Shown: positions 21,501 through 35,473 of the stretch, in pieces | Numbering within the stretch: the first letter of the stretch is position 1 | Layout of the letters: the number at the start of each line of letters is the position of its first letter | Assembly (NCBI GenBank): GCA_017163975.1 | Contig: JAFFSR010000239.1 | Location: 7,068,001 to 7,132,000 of the forward strand | Reading direction: 5' to 3' | Length of the DNA: 64,000 bases | Origin: Anastatus disparis | Lineage: Eukaryota > Arthropoda > Insecta > Hymenoptera > Eupelmidae | Position numbers and translations under genes: made by a program | The notes under the pieces: model-generated | What the model was told of the DNA's origin: nothing | Database searches by the model: none | Seen by the model: only the letters and a program-made list of their open reading frames with translations

Positions 21501-24500
21501 CGGTAATAAACTTAATTATCAGACAATAATTTATAAATTTGAAAAATTTCTATTACTAAAACTATTCTTGATAATAACAAATTATACGTATTTAAAATAT
21601 TTATGAAAATGACAAATTAATTTTGTAAATAAAGGCAAATATTAGATTCTGGAGGGCTTTATGATAGAGACAAACTATTTTGGAAGCATATTCGTGATAT
21701 TGTTCTATGTACAGCATGCGCTCCACCAGGGGGTGGTAGAAATCCATTAACTCCTAGATTTGTTAGACACTTTGGAATGTTAGTGATTCCGGCACCGACA
21801 GAAGAATCCCTCAAATCAATATTTAGGTAAAACAATTTTTTTATTCAATTGTAAGATACTGATTGTAAGTTGAATTTAAAAAACTTATAAATACTTAATA
21901 ATAACATTATTTTGTTTACTTAGATCCATCATCAGAGGTTTTTTGAAAGATTTTGCGCAACCTGTTATAGATATTGGAGATAGGCTTGTAAGTGCTGCTG
22001 TGGAAGTATACACTAGAATTGCAGAAGATCTTTTGCCAACTCCAGAGAAAAGTCATTACATTTTTAATCTTCGTGATCTGTCAAAATGTGTTCAAGGCAT
22101 CTTACAAGCGGATAATTCCGCGATTAGGGAAGCAAAACAAATGCTCAGGTGAGAAATTCGAAAGAATTTGAAAAATATCAATTCATTAAACACTTAATTA
22201 TTTTCAATTTGTTGTATAAACTCTCATCAATATAATTATTTAAATTTATTATCTTCAATTTACAGACTCTTTTATCACGAATGCTTACGAGTTTTCCATG
22301 ATCGTTTGATCAACGTCCAAGACAAATCTTATTTTTATCGTCTTCTTTCAAATATTTGCGGAACTACTTTAAATGACGAAGTACTTGCTTTACCCGAAGA
22401 CGAAGAAGTAATTGAACATCCGCCATTATTACTCTTTGGTGATTTCATGATTTTTGGAGCTGAACCAGAAGATCGTCTCTATGAAGAAATAGTTGATATT
22501 GATCGTGTTAAACTTGTACTTCAGGAATATTTAGAAGATTATTGTATAGCTACATCAAAAGAAATGAATTTGATATTCTTTACGGATGCCGTTGAGCACT
22601 TATGTAGATTAGCAAGAATATTGAGGTCTGAACGTGGAAATGGATTACTGGTTGGTGTTGGTGGAATGGGAAAGCAGAGTTTGACGAAGCTTGCATCACA
22701 TATGAACGGATATAAGTTGGTTTCTTTGTTATTTATATAAATTGAATTAACTTAAAATGATCAAAGTTAATAGTATGATAAAATAAAATTGCTCTTAATA
22801 GCTCAATTGATTGCTAATTTCTTACAATACACATAATATAATGTTGATAAAAAATCCAGATTTTTAATTTTTTCTTCATAGATCAAATGTTAATCATAAT
22901 TATTTTATATAGTTTTATCTAGTAAAAATAAAATTTCTTGAAACATTACCTGAACTGTATACTTAAATATTCAAAAATAGATGTCATCAAATAGAAGTTA
23001 GTCGTGGTTACGACAAAAATTCATGGAATGAAGATTTGCGAAAATTTTACATAAATCCTGGATCTTTAGCAGAACCAGCTACGTTCCTCTTTACAGACAC
23101 TCAAATTGTTGTTGAAGAATTTCTTGAGGATATTAATAATACTTTAAGTTCTGGTAATAATGATAGTTATTTTCTAAAAATTAAAAAATTACAACCATCC
23201 AAGAATACAACAAAATTCTTTTTTCTACAAAAAAAGGTGAAGTGCCAGGTCTATTTGAAGCAGAAGAACTCGAAAGAGCAATAATTGCAACTCGGCCAGC
23301 AGCTAAGGAAGCAGGAATAGAAGAATCGAACCGGGATGCAATTTATCAATTTTTCATTGGCCGAGTCAGAAATCATTTGCATTTAATGCTTTGTATGAGT
23401 CCTGTTGGTGACGCGTTCCGGTTAGTTTTTATAATGAAATCTTGTTGTATCATAAATAATATAACAAGAACTTTATATATAGTATATTGTATTGAAGTTA
23501 TTCAATTTCAGATTTTATCTTTCATTAATTGATAAGCAAATAATTTAAATACTTTAAAACTTTTATTAATATAATTTATTGATCTTATATTACAGACGGC
23601 GTTGTCGCATGTTCCCATCATTAGTCAATTGCTGTACAATCGATTGGTTTTCAAAATGGCCCAACGAAGCTCTTCATTCTGTTGCTATCAAATCTATACA
23701 AACTATTGTCAAGAATGAAGAAAGAGTTGAATCCCTTGCTTCTATTTGCGTCATAATGCACGAAGTAATTAATTTTTCAATGTAAAAATTTAATGAGAAT
23801 TTTTTTTTCCACAACATATAATGCTTATAAAATGATAAACAAAATTAACAGAGCGTAGAACAAATGACCGTAAGATTCTTTGAAGAAATGCGGCGAAGAT
23901 ATTACACAACACCTAGTAGTTATTTGGATTTGTTAAAATTGTATTTAAGTACATTAGGAAAAATATCCGGACAAATCAACAATATGAAAAGCAGAATACA
24001 AAATGGATTGGATGTAATTTATACATTCTACTCTTCTTTTTAATAAAGTAAAAAAGAAACGCAATTTTTCTCAATTTTAAATTTTAATTGTAGAAGTTAA
24101 AAGAAACTAATGAAATGGTTAAAGTAATGAAAGTACAACTAATAGAATTAAAGCCAAAGCTGAAAGTTAATTCAGCAGAAGTCGCGAAATTAATGAAAGT
24201 TGTAGCTAAGCAACAAATTGAAATTGACAAAGTCCGAACGGTTGTTGCAGCTGATGAAGCTAAGGCTAAGGTAATTTCACTCTTTTTAAACAAAATTTTA
24301 CCAAATGAATAAAAGTACCTACAAGTATTGTGACTATGTTAAATTATAATTATTCATTTATCTATTACAAAATCTAGGCCAAAGCAACAGAAACTCAAGC
24401 TTTAGAGGCAGAAGCAAGAAGAGATTTAGAAGCTGCATTACCAGCATTAAAAGAGGCTCAAGATGCTCTTGCAGCTCTTAATAAAAATGATATCAATGAA

Positions 24501-27500
24501 ATTAAAGTATTCAATAAACCACCAAAATTAGTTCAAGTTGTCATGGAAGCAGTTTGCTTATTACTTGGAGAAAAGTAAATTAATGTGATTTTTATTATAG
24601 ATTTCATTAGTAAGAACGTTAAAAAAATCATAAAATTATTTTTTGATAATTAAAGATTTTTTTCAAATTGGATTTAAATAACTATTTCAAAATTTTTTAA
24701 AAATAAAAATAATTTTATGTACTCATTTTGATTAAAAATTTTATTTATATCAAAGGACGAACTGGCAAACAGCGAAATTAATTCTTGGCGATACACGTTT
24801 TTTGGATCGACTAATGAATTACCCAAAAGAAGACATAACCGATAAGCTTCTGAAAAAATTACAAGTTTATGTAATGAATAAAGAATTTGATCCTGAAATA
24901 GTAGCTAAACAGAGTAAAGTATGCAAATCAATTTGTATCTGGGTAAGAGCAATTGATGGTTACGCTAAGATCTTCCGTGTTGTCGAACCAAAAAGAAAAA
25001 GGTTAATAAATATAGAAAAACCAATTCATTAAATGCATTTATATTTTTGTTGATGTGTATTGTTTTGTTGTTATTACTAAAATAACGAATTCGATACAAT
25101 TTAGATTAGAAGAAGCAGCAGTAGAGTTAAAAGCCATCGAAGAAATTCTCAGAGAAAAGCAAGCAGCGCTAGCAGCAGTTCAACAGCAAGCTAAAGATTT
25201 ACAAAAGCAATATGACGCAGCTGTAAGGCGCTTAGCTGATTTAGAATATACGATGACTTTAAGTGAATCTCGATTAGGTAGGTCTGGAAGATTGACATCG
25301 GCTTTAGCTGATGAAGAAGTACGATGGATTGAGGAAGTAGCAGTAAGTTTACAAATATCAATTATTAAATATGATTATATAAATTCCTTCATCATCACTA
25401 AATTATTTAGGAATTTGAAAAAGAAATTGGGAGTATAGCAGGTAACTCTTTAGTAGCAGCAGGTGTTTTAGCTTATTTAGGAGCCTTCACCAATAATTAT
25501 CGAGAAGAATTACTAACAACATGGCTTGAGCAATGTCGAGAAAAAGATATACCAACCATGGAAAATTTCAGTTTAGTTACTGTATTAGCTAATCAATATG
25601 AAATACGTATGTGGAATTCATATGGATTGCCAAGAGACGAAGTCAGTACTATTAATGCTATATTAGTTACTCAAGCTGGAAGATGGCCTTTAATGATTGA
25701 TCCTCAAGAACAGGTAAGTTTTTAAAAATTTATATCGCAACAGATACTTTGATTGTTTACCAAACAAAATTGTATGCATGAACTTAATGTTTTTACTAAA
25801 GGCAAATCGATGGATACGAAATATGGAACTAAAGAATCAACTAAAAGTTGTTAAGATGACGGATTCTAATTTCATGAGAATAATGGAGGCTTGTATTAGA
25901 ACTGGGTCACCAATATTACTTCAAGAGGTTGGAGAAACTTTAGATCCGAGTCTTGAACCGATATTATTGAAACAAACATTTGTTCAAGTAATACAATAAT
26001 TAAAAACAATAAAAAAATATATTCAAAAAATCATTTTCATATTAATGATTGTATTTATTTATTTATTAAAGGGTGGAAGAACGCTTATTAGACTAGGTGA
26101 TAACGATGTTGAGTATGATGCGAATTTCAGATTATATATTACAACAAAAATGGCAAATCCACATTATTTGCCAGAAATTTGTATCAAAGTTACAATTGTT
26201 AACTTCACTGTTACGCCAAGTGGATTGGAAGATCAATTATTGGCGTATGTAATCCAATATATTCTTTATAATTAAATCAAGAATTTGTATTCATAAAGAC
26301 TTAAAAAGAACTTTTGTAATTTCAGAGATGTTGTTCGTTTAGAAAAACCAGAACTGGAACAAATGAGAAATGAATTAATAGCCCAAATCAATGCTGACAA
26401 AGCTCAACTCAAGGATATTGAAGACAAGATCTTGACAATGTTATTCAGTTCAGAAGGTAACATTCTTGACAACGAAGAACTTATTGAAACTTTAAACGAA
26501 AGTAAGGAAACGTCAGCAATAATCGCTACAAGACTTGGTGACACCGAAGCTACTGAGCAAGAAATTTCAGTGGCTCGTGAAGGTTACAGAAGTGTGGCAA
26601 CACGTGGATCTGTATTGTACTTTGTCGTTGCTAATCTTGCTATCATCGATCCCATGTATCAGTTTTCTCTCAAATATTTTAATAATGTAAGCTCCTTCAT
26701 TGGATAAAATATAATTTATTTTTAAAGAATGAGGTATCTATCCACGTAAAAATATTCTAATATATGTACTATGTAATCTTAGATTTGATGAGCGCATTTC
26801 AGATACGTAAGATCTTATATCAAAACTTTTGTTAAGAGATCTTGTGTGAAATCTTACATCCTTACTTTAAATCAATGTTTGCAGTAAAAACTTTAAAGAA
26901 ATAAACAACGATTTATATTCTTTTTTCAGATATTCAACACTGTAATAGAAAATAGTGAGCATTCGAACGTTCTTGAAGAAAGATTACAAATTCTTTTTGA
27001 TGAAATAACATTGGCAGTTTACACGATTGTATCGCGAGGATTATTTGAAAGACACAAAATAGTCTTCAGCTTTATGATGAATATAGCGATACTTTTAAAT
27101 GATGGAAGTATAAAGCCTAAAGAATGGAACTTCCTTCTTCGTGGTCCTGAACCAATGAAACTAGTAAATTTATTATGATCATTATAAAAGTATAATTTTA
27201 TTGATTCAATATTTTTCAAAAATTCAAAATAATCAATTTTTTGAAGTATCAAGTCAATCAAATCATTAAAACAAAAATTTGATTCTAATTTATAAAATTA
27301 AATTCTTAATTTTAATATTATTTTTATTCATCAGGAAAAGAAACCAGACCACGCAACCCTCACTGATTCAATGTGGCATTGTGCGAATTATTTAGCTGAA
27401 CATTATAAAAACTTCAAACACATCAAAGATGATATGTTCAAAAGAATTACTATAAATATTGAAAATTACTCTGAAGTAAGCTTAAAATTTACTTTCTGCC

Positions 27501-30500
27501 CTGTAATTAATAAGATTTGATTTTTTATGCCTACTCTACATAAAAAAAATACTCTATTCTCTTACTGATAATTACAATGATTTTGCTCAGCGAATATCGA
27601 ATTTCAATCACGTTGTTTAAAATAATAGTATATGTTACACGTGAATATACATTTATGAGGGAATGATGATTTTGATCAGTAGTAGTGTGATATGCAATTT
27701 TACTTTTTCAGCAAATCATAAAAATAAGTTTCATTTAATTTAATTTTTGTTTTGTTAAAATAGAAAATTAACATTTTGCCGAATAATAAATCAGCAGCCG
27801 AACGTAATTGGTCTGAAATTTTATCAGACATTGAGAAGCTCATGTTGCTGAAAGCTTTAAAAGAAGAAAAATTAGTATTTGGCATCACATCTTTTGTAAA
27901 AAAGAACCTTGGTCAACCATTCGTGGAATCACCGATGATATCGCTGAATGTTTTGTAAGTCTTGAAATTAAAAATTTTACGATAAATTATGTGCGACAAA
28001 CGATTTTATTTTAAGGTACGCCGACACAGCAAAAGATACACCTTTGGTATTTGTCTTGAGCACAGGATCAGATCCTTTTAGTGCTTTTCTGAAATTCGCT
28101 AACGATCAAGGATTCAGCGATAGGTAAATTTAAGTTTTTCAAAAAAATTCTTTACCTTTTTTTTGTAAAATTTAAAATAAAAAACTGACAGTTTAATCTA
28201 GGTAGTAATTAACGTTATATTTAGAAATTTTGTTATCAAACTTGTTAATGTACAAAGTATATATGAAAAATATAGATTCTAAAGTAAAATTTGTTTATTT
28301 TAATAGTTAATTCTACATTAAACTTCTAAAAATTAAAAATCTGATTTTAATCCATCTTTATCTAATATCGTCAATCAAAAATATTGCCATGAATAAATTA
28401 TGGAAAGTCAATATTATTTTATTTAAAAATAATTGTAATTCATAAAAACAAATAATTTGTATCATAAAAATTCTAATCCTTTTCCAGATACGAATCAATA
28501 TCATTGGGTCAAGGCCAAGGTCCAATAGCCGAACGTATGATACGTGCAGGTTGCGCCGATGGTTTATGGATATTCCTTCAAAATTGCCATTTAGCAACAT
28601 CTTGGATGCTTTCGCTTGAGAATCTAGTAATTGAAATCGCTGAAAATCCAGACATGATACATAAAGAATTTAGACTCTATTTGAGCTCGATGCCTAGTGC
28701 TTCGTTTCCTGTATCCATACTTCAGAATTCTGTTAAAGTGACCAATGAACCGCCTAAAGGATTAAAAGCTAACGTCAAGCGTGCTTTTTATGATATCGAT
28801 CAAGAATTTTTCCAAGAACACGGTTAGTCTTGATATGAACGTCAATTGTTAAAATATACCAATATGCAAATTAAAAAAATATGGTAAAATTTCGAATATT
28901 TGGTATCGTACATGACCCGACATCGAAATCCAAAAAATTTATATTATTTTTTTTACATTATTAAAACACTTGATTGTGCAGTTTTTTGAAGCTTATTAAC
29001 TTCGAGAACCATAAGTAAAGCTTAACTTATCTAAAGCACGAAAACATTCAATTTAGCTGAGATTATTAAATCGGCCACTTACCCAAATTTCAAATAAAAC
29101 AGTTAAACTACAAATTAAAATAAAATTTATTTTATTTGATTTATCAATGCCCCTTCTTCTATTAAAATACAATTAATATAATGATAAACTTTCAATAATA
29201 TGATTATTGTTAAATATTAAAAATGCTCACGAAATTTCTTAAATCTAACACATAAACGTTTTATTAATGTAAATAATATATCTTTCAGAATTGGGAGACA
29301 AATGGCATCGTATGATTTTCGGAATTTGTTTCTTCCACGCGATCATCCAAGAGAGAAAAAAGTTTGGTCCATTAGGCTGGAATATTATTTATGAATTCAG
29401 CGACAACGATAGAGGATGCTGTTTGTTGAATTTAAAAATGTTTTGCATCGATGGAATACCATGGGATGCTTTGATTTATACAACAGGTATGTTATAATTT
29501 TTTTTAACTATTGATTTGATTAATTTAAAAAATAATTAAGTAAAGTGTAAAACATTATAGTATTGTCAAAATGCAAGAATAATTTTTTTTTAATTTCACA
29601 AAAATTACAATTGATTTTTTTTTCATTTAATTCAACAATAATTGAATTGTTATTTGTGTAGGTGAAATAACCTACGGAGGAAGAATAACAGATAATTGGG
29701 ACTTGCGTTGCTTGAAAACTATACTGGATGGCTTTTTCTCACCAAAAACATTAGCTCCAAGTAAACTATATTTAACATAATACGTTTCAGTTTTAATAAG
29801 CACATTAAAATTAACTGTATAAATATAAATGAACATTATTCCCTGCTTTATTAAAACTACAGGCTATAAATATTCTCCATCCGGAACGTATTACTGTCCG
29901 TCTTACAAAACACTTGCGGAATATCGTCAATTCATTGATACGTTTCCAATAATAGAAGACCCGGAAATTTTCGGCATGCACGAAAATGCTAATATTGCTT
30001 TCCAAGTACATCATTTTCATGGAATTCATATTATAATTAGGAATTTCGTAGCATAATATATTTATAAATTTCAATCCCGTAAATTTTTATTTTAACTTGA
30101 TATATATTTGAATTTTTTTTTATTAAATTATTCTATTGCCAGTAATAACGGAAATATCGAACGAAATGATTTGAAAATTTCTGGAATTAAGAATGAATCA
30201 AAGGAAACGAAAAAAGAAATATTTTTATCTATTTCTCTTCATTTTATTGCTGTTAATTTAAATTATTTTTAATTATTTTCGAAATTCTCATATTTTTTTC
30301 AGTTGTATTTAAAAATTTTAAATAACAGAATGTAACTGCTACTTGTTTTATTTATAGAAGTTAACTTTGATAAGAATCAGTTCTTTGCATAACCTACATG
30401 CGGGCTTAATAAAAGTTAAAAAAGAACATTTATTACCGTAATCTTTAATTGTACTCTATGCCTATTTGGGTTTAAAAATCTGTAACACTTAATTGAAAGA

Positions 30501-32624
30501 ATAAAAAGTATAAAATAAAAAGAAACTCGTTATAATGAATAAATCTGACGGAGTAAAAAAATCTGTATCAAATAATTTTCAAAATAGACATTATGATAGA
30601 TGTTGTAATCCGTTAAAATTGGAAAAACATTATCGAGTAAAATCGTTAATAAAAATAACGAAAAAATTAGAAATATTTATCCAAATCTGTTACCAAATGA
30701 AAGAATTTGCTCCTCATGCAGAAATATGATTATGAAAAATCATTACAGTAATAATTCGAATGATAAACCATCGCAATAGATTGGTACATATATATATATT
30801 TTTTTATTTATTGATTGATAATTAACTTGAAGAAAAAAAAGTAATTCAGCAATCTAATTAATATCTTGAAATGGATTAAATCATAATTGAACTTTATTCT
30901 GTTGATCTAATGCATTAGCTATTTTAATCTTTTTTCGTTATATTATCAGCATGAAATATAATATCATTATTATGGCAATATTATATTACAATAACGCATC
31001 AGCATTTCAACAGAATTTCAAGATTTTTAAAAATAACAGAAATAATTTAAACTGAAAACATTTAAAAAGAACAATTATTTTTGTTTCTTAAATTAATTTT
31101 TTTATTTGCAGAAATCATCAGATTATTTTTTTATTTTGTTTACTAAAATTAAAAAAAAATTGTCTAGTTTTATTGAGGTTTTCAAATTACAAAGCTAGAG
31201 ACGCACATATCTCGAACGAGAAATCTTAATAAAATAGTTTATTTTTTATTATAGTTTATAAAAGTATTAAAATTATAATTTATCATATTTTATTTTAAAA
31301 AAATTATATATTTTCCATGTCTACAGTTAAAAGAATCTAGAACGTTAGTCGAGACAATAATGGAAGTTCAACCAAAAGTCGGTGCAGGCAAAGAAGGAAA
31401 ATCAGATTCGGAAATTGCCTACGAATTGGCGGATATGATTATGGAAAAAATAGCTTTACATATCGACATAGACACTTGCAATCCTAAACATCTAAAGGTC
31501 ATCATTACAATAATTGATTTTAATTTTATAATTTTAAATTGTATTTTTTTTACAGAGAGATGAAATGGGTCGTTTACCATCGCTCTCAGTTGTTTTGTTA
31601 CACGAGGTGGAAAGATATAATATTTTACTGAAAAAAATCCATTCATCAATGGAAAATTTACAAAGAGCAATCAAAGGATTCGTCGTTATGTCTGAAGAGC
31701 TTGAAAATGTTTTCTATTCACTTGTTAATAATCAGGTATTATGAAATTATCCGTATCATAAAAAATCAAATGTAATTTTATAAAAATTTGAATTTTTAGG
31801 TACCTCAAATATGGCATAAAATGAACGTTTATCCTTCATTGAAAACATTAGGAAATTGGATTAAAGATTTAGTACTAAGAATTGATTTCATTCGGGTATA
31901 TAAAATAAAAATTTACTTTTCAACTTCGATTGAAAAGATCAAACTTTATTAAGTTCACGTTTTTATTTATAGATTTGGTTAACTGATAGAAAACCAATAT
32001 CGTTTTGGATATCTGGCCTGTCTTTTCCACAAGGTTTTATAACTGGCATGTTACAGACACATGCTAGGAAATACAATATTCCAATCGATGCTTTAAAATT
32101 AGATTTCATGGTCACGGATACGCTTATTGATCAAGAAGATGTTATGGCAGCTCACATAAAATCTAAAAAAGAAGTATGATTTACTTCTATTTTTCTAATT
32201 AGAAAATAATTATTCCTAATTAAAATATTGATAAAATTGATAAAAAATTATTTTAATTAAAATAAAAAATTTTTAGGTATCCAGTGCTTATCAAAATTTA
32301 GATCTACCAGAAGATGGAGTACTTATTCATGGTCTATTTATCGATGCAGGCAAATGGGATTCTAAATCTAAAAATCTTGTAGATGCAAGTAAAGGTGAAA
32401 TGAATCCACCATTGCCGGTTGTTCATATTGTTCCTGTATTAGAATTACCAGAAAATGATCCAAGATATATTTCACCTTTATACAAAACAAGTATTCGAGC
32501 TGGAGTTTTATCAACAACTGGGCACAGTACAAATTTTGTTATGCCGGTTTTACTTCCTTCTGCTAAAAATCAAGCTTATTGGATACTCAAAGGAACTGCA
32601 CTATTAATTCAAGTTACAGATTAA
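15506..32624 (+). CDS. Axonemal dynein heavy chain, inner-arm DNAH6-like; 43 exons from linker end to C-terminus (5' part missing)
   Basis: It is the motor subunit of an axonemal dynein, which slides microtubules in sperm flagella or cilia. I placed 43 GT-AG exons, the first at 15506-15613 and the last at 32277-32624. They join in phase into 2,823 codons without a stop. The order is: linker end ([12 protein letters not shown]); AAA1 with [13 protein letters not shown] (17437-17552) and [12 protein letters not shown]2 GPTGSGKT (19086-19220); AAA3 GGTGVGKS, its P-loop split by the intron 20893-21246, with [12 protein letters not shown]4 GVGGMGKQS (22266-22715); stalk coiled coils and microtubule-binding domain (23852-25342); AAA5, AAA6; and the C-terminal domain ([12 protein letters not shown]; end at TAA 32622-32624). 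The family is usually about 4,100 residues, so some 1,300 N-terminal residues are absent. They may lie left of the window beyond the transposons. The DNAH6/Dhc16F assignment rests on remembered similarity ([27 protein letters not shown]). Confidence 0.93.
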
Positions 32625-32970
32625 AAGTTAAATTATTTATTAAGAAGTTGATAACTTTAATTTAAATTTATAATATAGAAACTAAAAACATTTTTTTCAA
32701 AAACAATAAAATGCTTATATTTAAGTTATGTGTTACAAACTTTTTTTTAATTTTACAATTAGTTACAAAATTAATAATGTTTTTCATATGTTTTACATAT
32801 GATATTTTTTATAAATTAAATAGATAATGTATAATATAATAATTTTAAATCTTAAGGTTAATATCACACAATAAATTAATATGGCTTGGTATACATTGAT
32901 AAGCAATTTGTGCGAGTTGAACTCAAATCAAGAAAAATAATATGCAATAAAGAATAATTTAATTTTCTGC

Positions 32971-33891
32971 TTAAAAGTTTTTGTTACTAAGTTCTCTCTG
33001 TTTTCTAGAAACAATAATAGAATGATAAATGTAATCTTCTTGATCAATTGTCCACATCAATATCATATATATTGTCAACATTGAAGCAAGAATTAATCGA
33101 TCAAGGCTGAAAATAAATTTTTGATGTTAATAAATTAAAAATTTTTTTTCAAAACAAATTTTTAATTGATTTTTTACTAAAAAACATTAACATACCTCAT
33201 AAATGGATAAACCCACAATATTATAAGAAAGCCAGTAAAGCTTGGATGCCTCATATGCATGTAATATCTTTGTAACTCTCGTGATTTCATTATTATTGGA
33301 CGAGGTCTACCAGAAAGTTTATAATAAACTTGTTTCAATCCAGACAATTCTGCCATGTCCATCATAACGCAACCACTATATACAATACACCAGCCAATAA
33401 AATGAAAGGCACTGACGACAAACCATAATTTATTATTTTCTGATGTATTAAAATCCCAAATTGATGCCCATGTTGTAGTTTGCCATTGAGAAATTAATAA
33501 ATGCAAAATTGCTGCACTACTGGCATTATATATACTACGTTCAATATCTTCTATGTTTAATTTGTAATAAATGTCTTTAATAAGGTCACTGGCCATCACA
33601 GAATGTTGAAACATAAAGGCACTTAGTAAACTTGTATTTATTAGCAAAATCCATAATGTTTTAGGGATTACATTTTCTTCTGTAATATTAATAAAAATCA
33701 TTAGTTAATAAAGTTAAACATTTAAAAAATAATCAAACCAGTAATAGTAATTCATATTAACCTTCTTCGAATGTTTCACTGTTATCGCTTTCATTTTGTT
33801 TGGATAAAAAATAAGTTAATTTACAAAGTACATAAAAGGTATAAAAAAAACTACAGGTGCATACAGAAACTCTAAGTACTTTGGAAATCAT
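32971..33891 (-). CDS. nrm: Nurim homologue (inner nuclear membrane protein)
   Basis: Three exons on the minus strand, 33891-33762, 33679-33196 and 33109-32971, join in phase into 250 residues, close to the roughly 260 of known nurims. The product starts MISKVLRVSVC and has several hydrophobic segments. It carries the conserved stretches FMFQHSVMAS, FHFIGWCIVYSG, SGLKQVYYKLSGRP and YMHMRHPSFTGFLIILW, then SLDRLILASMLTIYM near the C-terminus. The HMRHPSF region is shared with isoprenylcysteine carboxyl methyltransferases, to which nurim is distantly related. It is a multi-pass protein of the nuclear envelope whose enzymatic role is not established. It ends tail-to-tail 350 bp from the dynein gene and starts head-to-head about 1.6 kb from the PTP61F-like gene. 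Confidence 0.9.
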
Positions 33892-34689
33892 TTTTCAAAT
33901 AATAATAAATATGAAACAAAAATATTATAGAAATAAAAAAAAACTGTATTATTAGATTATTATCTAAAAGTTAAATAAACATATTGTTTTTTAATATACA
34001 TGACCGTTGGCTTCAAAATAATAAAAACTAGGTAACGGTTTATTTGAGGTTATGATGGTAACAGACTATGCTATGGAATTCTAGTGTATTCAATCAAACT
34101 ATTCTATATGTTTACATTCACGTAACATCATGCACATTTATAGAATTAGGAAGTTCCAAACAGGTTTTTTAATTCATTCCTTTTGAATAAGGAAAGTGCA
34201 TTACGATTCATTTTTAACGAAATTCTGACATAGAGATATGATATTTCCACTAAAATTTTTTATGGAAAAAAAAAAAAAGCATTATTTAAACGTTTTATAA
34301 AAAAATTTAAAAATTTAATAAAAATATGACTATTATAAAAATATTTTTTAAGAATTAATCTAATTAAACATCATTCCAGTAGTATAATATAATGGTAAGA
34401 AATAATATAATTATATTTTAATTTATAAATAAATAAATATGCAAGTGACGATTTTTGTTTTTTGTTCTAAAAAGGGTAAAAAATTTTAGTTATAAAGAAT
34501 GACCAAAATTCAAAGTTAAAGCGCAAAAGCTATTGTAATAAATAACAAAACAAATAAAGAAAAAAATAAAATTTCAATCTATATTTAACAAGACCGCATA
34601 AAACCGGATTACCCGAGCCTACGTTAATTACGTCATTGAGACATTCATAACTTAAAAAGAAAAATTTCAAAAAAAACCGCTCCAAAAAA
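33892..34689. other. Intergenic stretch upstream of nurim, no gene seen
   Basis: It lies between two divergently oriented genes. It is AT-rich with no ORF of note and should include the nurim promoter, but no specific element was identified. Confidence 0.4.
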
Positions 34690-35473
34690 AGATGTCACTC
34701 TTGTCAAGTCAGCAAAATATGCGCGCGCCGACTCCGAAAGCGACCGACAGAGATTCCGGAGCAATATAGCAAAGCGTCGACGACGACGACGGATGTACGA
34801 GAAAACAGCATTTCTTCCCCTCTTTTATATAGATATACCTATATATACACATATATATTAATGTATATACACTGTATTACAAATTTTATAGTAGTAGTGT
34901 ATAAGGTAATACCTGGTTGCCGTCGCCGTCGCCAGTAATCTTTCTCCTCCCTTTCTATATAGCATAGTCTATATATACATGTTATAGGTATACACCTAGA
35001 CTTAAAAAAAAAGGAAAGAGAAAGAGAGAGCAGTGTATACGTTGCATGCGCGTGTGCAACAGCTCTCAGTGCACGACTAAGGGGGAACGGTGTTAGAACC
35101 ACGCGGGTGCCGTTTTTTTTTTCGGAGTTGGGAAGAAAAAACGAAAGAACAAAATTGTTCGGGTGCACGATGGAATTAGTGTGAAATATATTAAAATAGT
35201 TTCTCTATTTTAGAGAAAAAAAAATAAAGTTCTTCATACGAGTCGACGTCGGAGAGGAAAAAGATTCTTTTTGGTAGATGTAAAATTAACCAAAAGGGAC
35301 GCGTCGCGTATTGTGTGTATTAAGTGTATGGGGTAAGAGAGCGTCGATTTAATAAAAAAAAATTAAAAACGGCGTTATTAAAAAAATTTGTAAATTATAA
35401 CGTGAAAAAGTTGTCGTTTGTGAAAAATCGATTATTAGTGCAGTATTTTAATAGGCTATTTTTAATCATCAGA
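34690..35473 (+). promoter_or_regulatory. Probable promoter and 5' UTR of the PTP61F-like gene
   Basis: GC and CpG content rise sharply here (ATATGCGCGCGCCGACTCCG at 34718-34737, CGTCGACGACGACGACGG near 34776-34793), unlike the AT-rich flanks. (TA)n-type and purine-rich tracts follow. A two-codon upstream ORF (ATG GGG TAA) sits at 35328. The first in-frame ATG of the phosphatase is at 35474. The transcription start site cannot be fixed from sequence alone. Confidence 0.5.

Noticed and set aside
30006..31326. Missing dynein exon in the 1.3-kb intron (it includes a 64-codon ORF at 30535)
   Set aside because: The flanking exons join in phase across the expected family sequence (NIAFQ then [10 protein letters not shown]), so nothing is missing. 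The ORF is Lys-rich with no similarity.
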